Source of the DNA: Phycisphaerales bacterium
GTDB taxonomy: Bacteria > Planctomycetota > Phycisphaerae > Phycisphaerales > SM1A02
DNA length: 64,000 nt
Assembly: GCA_009691725.1 (NCBI GenBank)
Contig: SIAP01000005.1
Coordinates: 43,100 to 107,099 of the forward strand
Reading direction: 5' to 3'
Shown here in pieces: positions 36,620-45,264 of the stretch. A program made the translations under genes and the position numbers. How positions within the stretch are numbered: the first letter of the stretch is position 1; every line of letters starts with the position of its first letter. The notes under the pieces are model-generated. The model searched no databases. It saw only the letters and a program-made list of their open reading frames with translations, and had not been told where the DNA came from.

Positions 36620-38014
36620 CTACTGCGGGAATCTTGTGTGATGCGCTGCGATATGGGAGAGCAGAACACTTCCGCGACTATCAAACACCTCGATGCGTAG
36701 CCGCGCCGCTGTCGTTTCGGGCACGCGCACGATCCGCTTGTGGCCAACGGTCGTCGCTTCTGCGAGCGTCGTCCAGTCGCTGGGCGCTCCACCAACTGTG
36801 GCACAGGCACTCACTCGAAATCGCGCGATGCGCTGACCAAACGCGATCGGTTCAGCAAGCACAACACGATCAAACGCCTTCGTCGGATCCAGTGCGATCT
36901 CGATGGTCGCGGTGCGGTCATTGCTCACGACAGTTGCACGTTCCCTCGTGATGTCCGTTCCATCGCCGTAGGTCGCATCGATGATCGCACGCAATCCCAG
37001 CACGGCGGCGGCATCATTCTCATGGATGAGCCCACGCCGATCGACTGGAAAGTTGAGATGCAAGTTTGCGTTGTGCCCAACGCTCCTCTCCCACAGATCG
37101 AAGAGTTGCGCAGGCGACTTCACTTTGCCATCCTCGCTCGCGTGATAGAACCATCCAGGACGAATCGACACATCGCATTCAGCGGGGATCCACGACTCGC
37201 CGTCGATGTCACCCTCATTGAGCGACTTCGCGGAGGGCGGATTGTCGCTGCCGATGCCGTGACCCTTTGCTTTCAACATCGCCCAACAGGTCTCGCCAGC
37301 CCATCCACTTTCATTGCCGACCCATCGAATGTCAGGACCGACATCGCTGAACATCACCGCACTGGGCTGCAGCGATCGCACGAGCGCGCGAAAACTGGGG
37401 AAGTCATAGACCTGTCGCTTTCCGTTTGGACCCTCGCCGCACGCGCCGTCAAACCACACTTCGAAAATCTCGCCGTAGTTTGTCAGCACCTCGCGCAGTT
37501 GATCGCGAAAGTATTCGTTGTATGGTTCGCCCGATCCATACTCTGGATTGTTGCGATCCCAGGGCGAGAGATACACGCCAAACTTCAGACCCGCCTCCCG
37601 ACACGCATCGCTGAGTTCGCGCAGCACATCGCCCTTGCCACCCTGCCACGGACTCGACGCCACCGAGTGCGAGCTCTTCGCAGTCGGCCAATTGCAGAAT
37701 CCATCGTGATGCTTCGCCGTGATGACGACTCCCTTCATTCCCGCGGCGCGCATCACGCGCACCCATTGACGCGCATCGAGTGCGGTGGGATTGAACACGG
37801 TGGCTGGTTCATCGCCATGTCCCCACTCCTTGTCGGTGAATGTGTTGGGACCAAAGTGAATGAATCCAGTGAACTCAAGATCCTGCCACGCGAGTTGTCG
37901 CGCAGTGGGAAGCGGCTCGACTGGAGATGGTGGTGGTGGCGCGGGCATGGCTTGAGATTCTGAACCCGACATTATGCCTGCGACGAGAAGTGTGAACATT
38001 GGGCCGATCCACAT
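36620..38014 (-). CDS. GH29 alpha-L-fucosidase
   Basis: 464 residues with an export signal (to about residue 22). The catalytic barrel shows the GH29 landmarks: GFIHFGPNTFTDKEWG near 50, GVVITAKHHDGFCNWPT near 96 (substrate-binding HH), LKFGVYLSPWDRNNPEYG and the nucleophile Asp in FEVWFDGACGEG near 200. The WFYHASEDGKVKS segment near 295 is also typical. The C-terminal 100 residues form a beta-sandwich, perhaps carbohydrate-binding. It should cleave fucose from sulfated or other polysaccharides outside the cytoplasm, consistent with a planctomycete sulfatase-rich lifestyle. Met at 37999 is an alternative start. It lies 34 bp upstream of the phosphoesterase gene on the same strand. Confidence 0.9.
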   Translation of the reverse strand: MWIGPMFTLLVAGIMSGSESQAMPAPPPPSPVEPLPTARQLAWQDLEFTGFIHFGPNTFTDKEWGHGDEPATVFNPTALDARQWVRVMRAAGMKGVVITAKHHDGFCNWPTAKSSHSVASSPWQGGKGDVLRELSDACREAGLKFGVYLSPWDRNNPEYGSGEPYNEYFRDQLREVLTNYGEIFEVWFDGACGEGPNGKRQVYDFPSFRALVRSLQPSAVMFSDVGPDIRWVGNESGWAGETCWAMLKAKGHGIGSDNPPSAKSLNEGDIDGESWIPAECDVSIRPGWFYHASEDGKVKSPAQLFDLWERSVGHNANLHLNFPVDRRGLIHENDAAAVLGLRAIIDATYGDGTDITRERATVVSNDRTATIEIALDPTKAFDRVVLAEPIAFGQRIARFRVSACATVGGAPSDWTTLAEATTVGHKRIVRVPETTAARLRIEVFDSRGSVLLSHIAAHHTRFPQ

Positions 38015-38054
38015 TGCGCCGTGGATTAGATCAGCAATTCACGACTCGGCGCGC

Positions 38055-38440
38055 TCAGTCCGGTTTCAGGTCCCGTGGATCGACTGTGAGCTCGGTCGGA
38101 TATTCACCGAGCCAATCTGCACACCAGCACCACAGATTCCCCACCGAATCGACGAGTCCGAAGTCATTTAGCTTCATCATCGCGACGGACCATCCCAGAC
38201 CTGTGAATTCGCTTGGTCCATGCGTCCTTCGCGAGCAACTCAGGTGCTGCCCACATGCGCAGTCGGGTTCGGCGTTCGCACGAATTGCGAATTCCATCTC
38301 CGCGTCGGTCGACTCTTCATCCTGCGCCGCTGATCGACCATTCTCCCACGTGAAATGTCAAGACCACAACCCATCATGAACTCGACTGAACCAACGATCA
38401 CGACCTCGGACTGCCCTTGCGCGTTCATCATCCAGCGCAG
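38055..38440 (-). pseudogene. Decayed formylglycine-generating-enzyme (SUMF1) domain
   Basis: Two frames hold pieces of one FGE domain. The first (near 38440-38345) reads RWMMNAQGQSEVVIVGSVEFMMG, matching the planctomycete FGE start (QGQ..VVI.G.VEF.MGSP). The second frame (38330-38055) reads DAEMEFAIRANAE, matching PTEAEWEFA.RA, then KLNDFGLVDSVGNLWCWCAD, matching NDFGLYDMVGNVWEWCAD. About 100 residues that normally lie between them are gone, and the frame changes. No catalytic Cys pair or RGGS block remains. It is a relic with no intact reading frame, between GH29 and adenine deaminase. Confidence 0.8.
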
Positions 38441-38481
38441 CGCGTTCGCATGCGATTGCGACCGGTGTGTGCGCCCCACGG

Positions 38482-40170
38482 TTACGGATCAATCTCAGTC
38501 GTCGTGAACTCAAACGCACGCGCGTCGAAGAGTCCACGGTCACTGAGTTTGAGCGCTGGGATCACCAAGAGTGCCATGAATGAAAGGGTCATGAATGGCG
38601 CACGCAGTTGCGATCCCATTTCGTGGGCGCGCATCGTGAGTCGCTCGTAGATTGCGGCGACTTCTTCGGCTGGACGGTCGCTCATCAACCCTGCAATGGG
38701 AAGCGACAACTGTTCGACACCGGCGTCACTCACCACTGCGAGCGCGCCACGCGCTGCAAAGACTGCGTTGACTGCACGCGCGATGGCGTCGCGACTCGTC
38801 CCCACCGCAATGACTTGGTGCGAATCATGCGCGACACTGGTTGCGATGGCCCCCGTGCGAAGTTGAAACCCGCGGATGAATGCGAGCGCTGGCGGTGCGT
38901 CTGCGTACCGATTGCAGACGGCGAGGAGCAGGGTGTCGCAGGGTGGGTCTGGTTCGAGCACGCCAGCGATCGAGGGGGTCGACGCGAAGACTTCACCAGT
39001 GGTGAGTTGCCCATCTCGCGCTTCGATTGTGCGCACTGTGGCAGACGCGCTCGCAGTGCGTGTCGCAACGATGAAGTCGCGTGCCGTGAACTGCGCCTCA
39101 CGAAACTTGTTTGGGGTTGCTGCGGCAGCATGCGGCACCAGCGACTCGCCACCGCGCGCGACAACTGTGCCGGCGATCCATGTCTCACGCACGCGGAAGT
39201 CGGTGAGATCCTCAAGGATGACAAAGTCTGCGCGATCCCCTGCGCGAAGGAGCCCCGTTGGGAGTCGATAGTGCAGCACTGGATGCACGCACGCGGCTCG
39301 AAGCACATCGAAGATGTCAAGTCCGTGCGCGATGCAACGTGCGGCGATCACGTTGATATGCCCGCGCAAGAGATCGTCGGGGTGCGCATCGTCCGTGGCG
39401 AACATCGACAGGTGCGGATACTCGCGCACAATCGGCCAGAGTGCTTCGAGATTTCGCGCTGCACTTCCTTCGCGCAGCAGAATGTGCATCCCCAGCCGCG
39501 CCTTGTCGCGCGCCTCATCGAGCGTGAAACACTCGTGGTCGGTCGAGATTCCTGCCGCGATGTACCGCGCTGCATCGTCGCCGCGGAGTCCAGGCGCATG
39601 ACCGTCCACTGGCTTCCCGACGCACTTCGCAGCGGCGATCTTGGCGAGCACCTCGTTGTCGCCGCCAAGAACGCCGGGGTAGTTCATCATTTCTGCGAGG
39701 TATCCCAATCGCGGATCCGCCAGCATGCGCGCGACTGTCCCTGAGTCGAGTGTCGCGCCCGAGGTCTCGAAGGGCGTCGCGGGTACGCAACTCGGAACGC
39801 CAAAGGCGATGGGTATGCATGCGTGCGCCGCCTCCGACAGCATGTATTCGACTCCCGCTTCGCCGAGCACATTGGCAATCTCGTGCGGATCGCTCACCGT
39901 GGCGACAGTGCCGTGCCGCACGGCAACGCGCGCGAATTCGCGCGGTGGAAGCATGCTGCTTTCGACATGGACATGCGCGTCGATGAATCCCGGCATGATG
40001 AATCCGCTGTCGACGTTCGCGCCGTCAGGAAGTTCTTCGACTCTCGCGATCCGTCCGCCATCGACGGTGACCTGCGCGGGATAGATCCGCCGCGCGTGCA
40101 GGTCAACAAGATGATGGCGAAGCGTGAGCAACGCCGGTGAGATTATGATGATTCCACCACATGACAACAT
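38482..40170 (-). CDS. ade: Adenine deaminase
   Basis: A 562-residue amidohydrolase converting adenine to hypoxanthine and ammonia. VDLHARRIYPAQVTVDGGRI and FIMPGFIDAHVHVESSML near 55 (metal-binding HxH) are diagnostic of Ade. Also present are RHGTVATVSDPHEIANVLG, VDGHAPGLRGDDAARYIAAGISTDHE (metal ligands), ATDDAHPDDLLRGHIN and a C-terminal SVAHDSHQVIAVGTS. The start is ATG 40170. The frame is open further upstream across two tandem-repeat tracts (reading WQFIW and HWHH repeats), which I reject as coding. The substrate assignment is firm for this family. Confidence 0.94.
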   Translation of the reverse strand: MLSCGGIIIISPALLTLRHHLVDLHARRIYPAQVTVDGGRIARVEELPDGANVDSGFIMPGFIDAHVHVESSMLPPREFARVAVRHGTVATVSDPHEIANVLGEAGVEYMLSEAAHACIPIAFGVPSCVPATPFETSGATLDSGTVARMLADPRLGYLAEMMNYPGVLGGDNEVLAKIAAAKCVGKPVDGHAPGLRGDDAARYIAAGISTDHECFTLDEARDKARLGMHILLREGSAARNLEALWPIVREYPHLSMFATDDAHPDDLLRGHINVIAARCIAHGLDIFDVLRAACVHPVLHYRLPTGLLRAGDRADFVILEDLTDFRVRETWIAGTVVARGGESLVPHAAAATPNKFREAQFTARDFIVATRTASASATVRTIEARDGQLTTGEVFASTPSIAGVLEPDPPCDTLLLAVCNRYADAPPALAFIRGFQLRTGAIATSVAHDSHQVIAVGTSRDAIARAVNAVFAARGALAVVSDAGVEQLSLPIAGLMSDRPAEEVAAIYERLTMRAHEMGSQLRAPFMTLSFMALLVIPALKLSDRGLFDARAFEFTTTEIDP

Positions 40171-40182
40171 TCCAGCCCCTTT

Positions 40183-40240
40183 GAATCGCCAGATGAATTG
40201 CCAGATGAATTGCCAGATGAATCGCCAGATGAATTGCCAG
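40183..40240. repeat. 12-bp tandem repeat, 4.8 copies
   Basis: GAATTGCCAGAT (two of the units carry GAATCG) starts 12 bp before the adenine deaminase start codon, so it probably overlaps the gene's translation or transcription start region. Confidence 0.92.
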
Positions 40241-40260
40241 GGGATGGGCCCGAGTCGATG

Positions 40261-40343
40261 GTGCCAGTGCGCCAGTGGTGCCAGTGCGCCAGTGGTGCCA
40301 GTGCGCCAGTGGTGCCAGTGCGCCAGTGGTGCCAGTGCGCCAG
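40261..40343. repeat. 17-bp tandem repeat, 4.9 copies
   Basis: GTGCCAGTGCGCCAGTG is repeated exactly four times plus 15 bp. It lies between the 80-residue gene and the adenine deaminase gene, only 20 bp from the 12-bp repeat tract. Confidence 0.95.
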
Positions 40344-40357
40344 CAATGAGATGAGAC

Positions 40358-40600
40358 TCAGTCCTTCGCTTTGAGATTCGCGTCGTTGGCTTGAAGAAAC
40401 GCCTGAATCTCTGCTGACATTCCCAGCAGTTTCGTCCACTGCTCCTTGTAAAGCGTGACGGGAAATCGCCCCAGTCCATAGACGGAGAGTGCCCCCTTCT
40501 CGCTGACCTTGAGTGAGAGTCCCCTGGCAGACGTCGCTTTCAGTGCCGCATTTTCATTGCGGAGTCTCTGGAGTTCGACTTGCATCTCTTCGTGTGACAT
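40358..40600 (-). CDS. Small conserved-looking protein of unknown function
   Basis: 80 residues. A helical, charged N-terminus (MSHEEMQVELQRLRNENAALK) looks like a short coiled coil. It is followed by SLKVSEKGALSVYGLGRFPV and TLYKEQWTKLL, a compact block that resembles small bacterial hypothetical proteins in style. No signal peptide or membrane segment. It lies just upstream of the two tandem repeats that precede ade, on the same strand. Function unknown. Confidence 0.65.
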   Translation of the reverse strand: MSHEEMQVELQRLRNENAALKATSARGLSLKVSEKGALSVYGLGRFPVTLYKEQWTKLLGMSAEIQAFLQANDANLKAKD

Positions 40601-40796
40601 GGTGTGCTCCTGTGGTGTTGGTCAGATCTGTGAACTGGCGACCCACGCGAGTGTATTGAGCAGCCAACGCCTGCACAGAATCTTGAAGTCTTTCTTGTGG
40701 ACAGTCACCAAACGCGCACGACGAGTGATGCCTGCGCATTACCATCTCGCAACGGAACGAATCCATCAGACCGATCAATAACCACGCAGGACACAC

Positions 40797-41105
40797 ATGA
40801 ATAGGTACCTCGGCTGGATGCTCCTGGCGCATCTCATGGCCTCGTTCGTGCTGGTGTGGATTTACTCCCGCGGAGTGGGCGCGGGTCCGTGGGTCGGTCA
40901 AGGAATTCGCTTTGGCGTCGTCGTCGCGTTTCTCACGGTGATCCCGACCTGCATCATCTATTATGTCGTGCAGCCAATGCCGGGAGCGATGGTCGTGAAA
41001 CAGTGCGCCCTTGACGGCATTCTTATGGTGTTGCTCAGCCTGACCGCGGCATGGTTCTATCGTCGACAGGCGATGAATGCCCCACCTTCTCGCACTCACG
41101 CTTGA
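40797..41105 (+). CDS. Small integral membrane protein
   Basis: 102 residues with three hydrophobic segments at about 7-24, 36-58 and 73-88. Conserved-looking features are NRYLGWMLLAHLMASFVLVWIYSRGVGAG at the N-terminus and GIRFGVVVAFLTVIPTCIIYYVVQPMPGAMVVKQ. The arrangement resembles DUF1761-like small membrane proteins, but I cannot assign a family with confidence. The 196 bp upstream (40601-40796) hold no gene or clear promoter. It ends 78 bp before the convergent nuclease gene. Confidence 0.62.
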   Translation: MNRYLGWMLLAHLMASFVLVWIYSRGVGAGPWVGQGIRFGVVVAFLTVIPTCIIYYVVQPMPGAMVVKQCALDGILMVLLSLTAAWFYRRQAMNAPPSRTHA

Positions 41106-41183
41106 ACGAGTTGTTTCGTTGGGCTGCAGGTAGTTCGGCGGCTCGATTCGCAGGATCACTGCGACTTCCCCAGCACACCGTTC

Positions 41184-42728
41184 CTACTGACACGTGCCGC
41201 CAAAGTTTGCGAGCACCTCAGCGACATCGACTGCGTTCACCACCCCATCGCCATTGCTGTCGCCGCCGCCGACTCCTCCCCAGTTTGACAACACGACTGC
41301 AATGTCCACGCCATTGACTTGATGGTCGCCGTTGACATCGCCCGCGCATGTGGGCGCAGAGCCAAACCCGAAGTCTCCCACGATCATGTTGTGATCGGTC
41401 GAAGCAGAGTCGCCGGATTGCACACCGAGCGCCGCGAGTTCTGTCGCGTTGAGCGTGGCTGTGTCCAACACGAACGACCCGCGCAGTTGCAATCCCACAG
41501 AAGAGTTGGCGAGCAAGTCCAAGCGACCGGGCGTGAATGATCCTGCTGTGGTACTCGTCCCGCGCCATGTCGCCACATCCTCGCCAATGAGGTGCGGCGG
41601 AATTGCATCGCGCATGTTGGGTCCGGCGGCGTCACGCACCATCGTCAGCGGCGTGATCGATCCAACGAGATTCCAATCGCCGATGATGATCGCAGGCGCT
41701 TGTCGATAGGGCTCAAACGCGGCTCCAAGTGTGCCAGCGCGAAGGTCATTGAGCGTCGCGACGACACTGGTCATCTGCGCGATCCGTGTGGCATCTTCAC
41801 TGCTACCGATGTAGCCGCAGCACTTGGGATGAATACTGAAGACAACGACCGCATCACTCGTCCCCGCTGCGGGAAGATCGATGACCGCACATGCCGTGGA
41901 ATTGTTCGGTGATGGCAGCGGGAGCAACGGCGACCGACTCGCAATCACACAGTCGTTGTTCTTGTGCACGAGCCAATTCGCGCCGTCTTCCATCGGATCG
42001 GCGCCCGTGAGATAGGTGTCCAACTGCGCCGCAGTCGAGTTGTATTCCTCTTGAAAGCAGTAGATGTCTGCGTTCATGCCGTCGACCAACCGCAGCAGCT
42101 TTGTGCGCCGAGACGAGACGAGAAATCCAGTTTGCTCGGTGTTCACGCTCGCGATACGAAAGGCTGATCCTGTGGCGCGCTCTGCAGATCGGCGCACCGG
42201 CACCACCGCGGGCTGCGTCATCGTGTACTGGACGTTCGCCGCGAGCGTGTCACTCGACGAGAAATTGATAGTGATGGGCGATCCCACAACGACGCCGAAC
42301 GACGCGAGATCGACGACGAGTTCAAACTCGTTCGCGGCGTACGTTGGCGCAGTTGTGTATCCGACCGTGTCCCAGCCGACCGAGAGCGCCTCATCGTTGT
42401 CACGCCAGAGCGATCTGTTGCGAAGGTCGATGGTGAGCGCACGACCGGCGGGCATCGCAATCTGAACCAGCAGCGTTCCATCTGCGGCCGTTCCCGATTG
42501 CACATTCCTAATCGCAGTGATGTCAAAGCGTAGAAACAGTCGCGTGCCGCGATTCGTCGCGGAGACCCGCTGCACATCAAACGCGCCAGACGCATCGCCA
42601 ATTGGATCGGTCGCGATCACATTCGATGGCGTCCACTCGCCAAAGAGACCGTCGACGCGCGGTTCGTCTGCAAACGCACCGTGTAACCCCAGGAGTGCGG
42701 CGACGAGGATTGCGCATACCTGCTGCAT
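41184..42728 (-). CDS. Secreted endonuclease/exonuclease/phosphatase-fold protein with dockerin
   Basis: 514 residues. A signal peptide (MQQVCAILVAALLGLHGAFA) precedes a beta-rich region (about 20-195), then an EEP-superfamily domain: FRIASVNTEQTGFL (the usual N-containing first strand), ADIYCFQEEYN with the metal-binding Glu, APAIIIGDWNLVG matching the GD.N motif, and STDHNMIVGDF matching the catalytic SDH. The C-terminus has two dockerin-like loops, GDVNGDHQVNGVDIAVVLSN and DSNGDGVVNAVDVAEVLANFG. It could be an exported nuclease or phosphodiesterase that gathers phosphate from DNA or lipids. The start is ATG 42728; an upstream extension has no similarity. The next 250 bp upstream hold nothing I recognise. 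Confidence 0.83.
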   Translation of the reverse strand: MQQVCAILVAALLGLHGAFADEPRVDGLFGEWTPSNVIATDPIGDASGAFDVQRVSATNRGTRLFLRFDITAIRNVQSGTAADGTLLVQIAMPAGRALTIDLRNRSLWRDNDEALSVGWDTVGYTTAPTYAANEFELVVDLASFGVVVGSPITINFSSSDTLAANVQYTMTQPAVVPVRRSAERATGSAFRIASVNTEQTGFLVSSRRTKLLRLVDGMNADIYCFQEEYNSTAAQLDTYLTGADPMEDGANWLVHKNNDCVIASRSPLLPLPSPNNSTACAVIDLPAAGTSDAVVVFSIHPKCCGYIGSSEDATRIAQMTSVVATLNDLRAGTLGAAFEPYRQAPAIIIGDWNLVGSITPLTMVRDAAGPNMRDAIPPHLIGEDVATWRGTSTTAGSFTPGRLDLLANSSVGLQLRGSFVLDTATLNATELAALGVQSGDSASTDHNMIVGDFGFGSAPTCAGDVNGDHQVNGVDIAVVLSNWGGVGGGDSNGDGVVNAVDVAEVLANFGGTCQ

Positions 42729-42978
42729 CGCACGCAGTATGTCACAGGGCGCGCCCCAGTGCGAGCGAGGGTTCAGCTTTCCCTGATGAATCCGTGTGAA
42801 TTCGGCGTCAATAGGGATGCATGACGCACCAGACTGCTGCTGCAAGTTCGATCGGCGAGCGTGGAGCACCCTTCCAATTGCAAGCCGTGACTGCGCTGCC
42901 GCTCGCCTCGTGCGCCCTCTGACCATGCACATTCAGAATTGTCGGCGAGGCACCAGTCCTCAGAGAGAGGCGTGCATA

Positions 42979-44841
42979 TCACTGCCTCACGCCGGTATCG
43001 CGATGCACCTTGACCTTTCGTCCGCGAAGTGTGGTGCGACGAAGTGCGGTGATCACGCGCTCAACATCTCCCTCGGGCAATTCGACGATCGAGAATGACT
43101 CGCCGATTTCGATATCACCAATGCCTCGGGGATTGACATCGGCTTCGTTGGCGATCGCGCCGACGAGATCGGCGGGGCGAATCCCCATCCGCGTTCCTGC
43201 GGCGATATAGACGCGCACCATGTCGCGAGAGTGTGTCTCCCGACCTTGACCGCCGGCGACACGCTCACCCGCACCACTGCCAGCACCGCCACCCGGTGCG
43301 CCGGACTCCTTGCTCCATCCACCGGGCTGCTTGCCCTTGGGTGCAAACTTGCCCTTCTTCTCAAACTTCCCCCGCTTTTCAAACTTCCCTTCAAACTTCC
43401 CTTCAAACTTCCGCGGAGCACCACCGCGCGCTGCGGACTCTTCTCGCGCCCCGCTGCCAAACTTTGGTCGCGCAAAACTCTCGATGGTTGGAATGTGCGC
43501 GTCATCTTCGCCCGCGTTCTCGCCTGCAGTCGCTTCGTGCGCCATCCGCACCGCTGCGGCAGCGACATCCATGACATCGAACTCCGCTGCGAGCGTCTCG
43601 ACGACGACTCGAAATCCATCATGACCGCCTGCCTGAATGAGTTCGCGGATCGCACCCTTGGTGAGATCGAGTCGGCGCGCCTTGACATCGAGCGGCGTCG
43701 GCACAGTCGAGATCGCAATCTTCTGCTTGGTGAGGAACTCGATGTTGCGAAGAAGCCTGTGTTCGCGTGGATCAACGAGTGTGATCGCGACTCCCTCGCG
43801 ACCTGCGCGACCAGTCCGCCCGATGCGATGGACATAGGACTCTGGAGATGCCGGGACATCAAAGTTGACCACATGCGAGAGATGATCGATATCGATCCCA
43901 CGCGCTGCAACATCGGTTGCGACGAGCAAGTCGAGCATGTTTCCGCGCGCCTTCTTCATGACGCGATCGCGTTCGATCTGCGACATGCCGCCGTGCAGCG
44001 CCTCGACTCGGTAGCCGCGTCCAACAAGTCGATCTGCCAGTTCATCGACATCCAGGCGCGTGCGACAGAAAATGAGCGCGAGTGTCGGCGATTCAAGATC
44101 GAGTACTCGACCCAGCGCGGCGGTCTTGTGTGCACGCGGCACGATGTACGCGCTCTGCTTGACCTTGGGCATCGATCCCTTGGTGCTCTTGTCTCGAGGA
44201 ATCAGAATGCGCGCGGGGTTCTTGAGATGACGTTCTGCAATCGATGCGATGCGCGGCGGAAGCGTGGCCGAAAAGAGCGCGGTCTGGCGCGTCTTGGGTG
44301 TTGACTCCAAGATGAGTTCGAGATCCTCTGCGAATCCCATGTCGAGCATCTCGTCCGCTTCATCGAGCACGACCGTCTGGAGCCCGCTCAGATCAAGCGT
44401 CTCGCGTCGAATGTGATCGAGTGCGCGTCCAGGCGTTGCGACGACGACATGCGCACCGCGAAAGAGCGCGACTGTTTGTCGACGAAACTCTTGTCCGCCA
44501 TAAATCGGCGCAACGGAGGTTCCAAGACCCTTGCTGTACTTGTGAAATGCTTCGGAGACCTGCACTGCCAGTTCCCGCGTCGGCACGAGCACCAATGCGA
44601 AGGGCTTGTACGGAACCGCCTTTGTTTTCCCGATTCGCTGCAGCACCGGCAGTGCAAATGCGGCGGTCTTTCCAGTTCCGGTGGCGGCCTGCCCCAGCAG
44701 ATCGCGTCCCTCCATCAGCGGAACAATCGCAGCCTTCTGGATTGGCGTGGGCTCCTCGTAGCCGAGCGTCGCCAACTCGGCGAGCAACTCCTTCCCCAGA
44801 CCAAGATCTGCAAATGTCTCCGCCGCATTTTTTTCCTTCAT
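42979..44841 (-). CDS. DEAD-box RNA helicase (DeaD/CsdA-like)
   Basis: 620 residues. All helicase motifs are present: Q-motif GYEEPTPIQ, Walker A AATGTGKT, PTRELA, TPGR, DEAD in VLDEADEMLDMGF, SAT in FSATLPPR, then in the second domain IFCRTR, TDVAARGID and HRIGRTGRAG. A low-complexity, Lys/Gly-rich linker of about 100 residues (KFEGKFEGKFEKRGKFEKKG) follows, then a DbpA-type RNA-binding domain (RVYIAAGTRMGIRPADLVGAI...FSIVELPEG). This arrangement is that of DeaD/CsdA helicases in ribosome assembly and cold adaptation. It starts at ATG 44841; 41 bp separate it from the STAS gene. Confidence 0.94.
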   Translation of the reverse strand: MKEKNAAETFADLGLGKELLAELATLGYEEPTPIQKAAIVPLMEGRDLLGQAATGTGKTAAFALPVLQRIGKTKAVPYKPFALVLVPTRELAVQVSEAFHKYSKGLGTSVAPIYGGQEFRRQTVALFRGAHVVVATPGRALDHIRRETLDLSGLQTVVLDEADEMLDMGFAEDLELILESTPKTRQTALFSATLPPRIASIAERHLKNPARILIPRDKSTKGSMPKVKQSAYIVPRAHKTAALGRVLDLESPTLALIFCRTRLDVDELADRLVGRGYRVEALHGGMSQIERDRVMKKARGNMLDLLVATDVAARGIDIDHLSHVVNFDVPASPESYVHRIGRTGRAGREGVAITLVDPREHRLLRNIEFLTKQKIAISTVPTPLDVKARRLDLTKGAIRELIQAGGHDGFRVVVETLAAEFDVMDVAAAAVRMAHEATAGENAGEDDAHIPTIESFARPKFGSGAREESAARGGAPRKFEGKFEGKFEKRGKFEKKGKFAPKGKQPGGWSKESGAPGGGAGSGAGERVAGGQGRETHSRDMVRVYIAAGTRMGIRPADLVGAIANEADVNPRGIGDIEIGESFSIVELPEGDVERVITALRRTTLRGRKVKVHRDTGVRQ

Positions 44842-44882
44842 CGTCCAAGGCTACCCGCGAAAGCGCGGCGAAGTCGCGCGGA

Positions 44883-45215
44883 CTACTTCATCGCGTCTTC
44901 GCGCGTCAGATGAATCTCAAACACCTTGGTCAGACCGCTCATGGTGAACACTTCGCTCACATTGGGTCGCAGCGCCGCAAGCGCAAGCCTGCCGCCTGCC
45001 TCCTTCATCGATCGCATCGACATGATGAACGCACGCAATCCCGCGCTGCTTATGAAACTCAACTCCGCGCAGTCGATGATCAGACGCCGCTCTCCCCGTG
45101 CCACAATCTCCATCAGCGCGCGTTCCACGGCGTCGGCCGTGTTCGTATCGAGTCGTCCATGAAGTTCGACGATCGTCCCAAGTCCCGACGCTGCTGGTTG
45201 GGTTTCAATTCGCAT
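44883..45215 (-). CDS. STAS-domain anti-sigma-factor antagonist
   Basis: 110 residues forming one STAS domain (SpoIIAA/RsbV type). IVELHGRLDTNTADAVERAL is the first strand and helix. LIIDCAELSFISSAGLRAFI includes the Ser (ISSAG) normally phosphorylated by an anti-sigma kinase; RLALAALRPNVSEVFTMSGL is the last part. It probably belongs to a partner-switching pathway, but no kinase or sigma factor is visible in this window. ATG 45215 gives the usual family length; a longer frame to 45284 overlaps the oxidoreductase gene and is rejected. Confidence 0.9.
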   Translation of the reverse strand: MRIETQPAASGLGTIVELHGRLDTNTADAVERALMEIVARGERRLIIDCAELSFISSAGLRAFIMSMRSMKEAGGRLALAALRPNVSEVFTMSGLTKVFEIHLTREDAMK

Positions 45216-45264
45216 TGGTTGCAGTCTCCCACGAATGACCGACGCTGTCGAACAGGCACGACGC

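Noticed and set aside
40171..40479. N-terminal extension of adenine deaminase through the 12- and 17-bp repeats.
   Set aside because: It would encode WQFIW/HWHH repeats with no family similarity, and the conserved enzyme begins at 40170.
43231..44304. Long plus-strand frame opposite the DEAD-box helicase.
   Set aside because: It is antisense to strong helicase motifs and has no recognisable family features.
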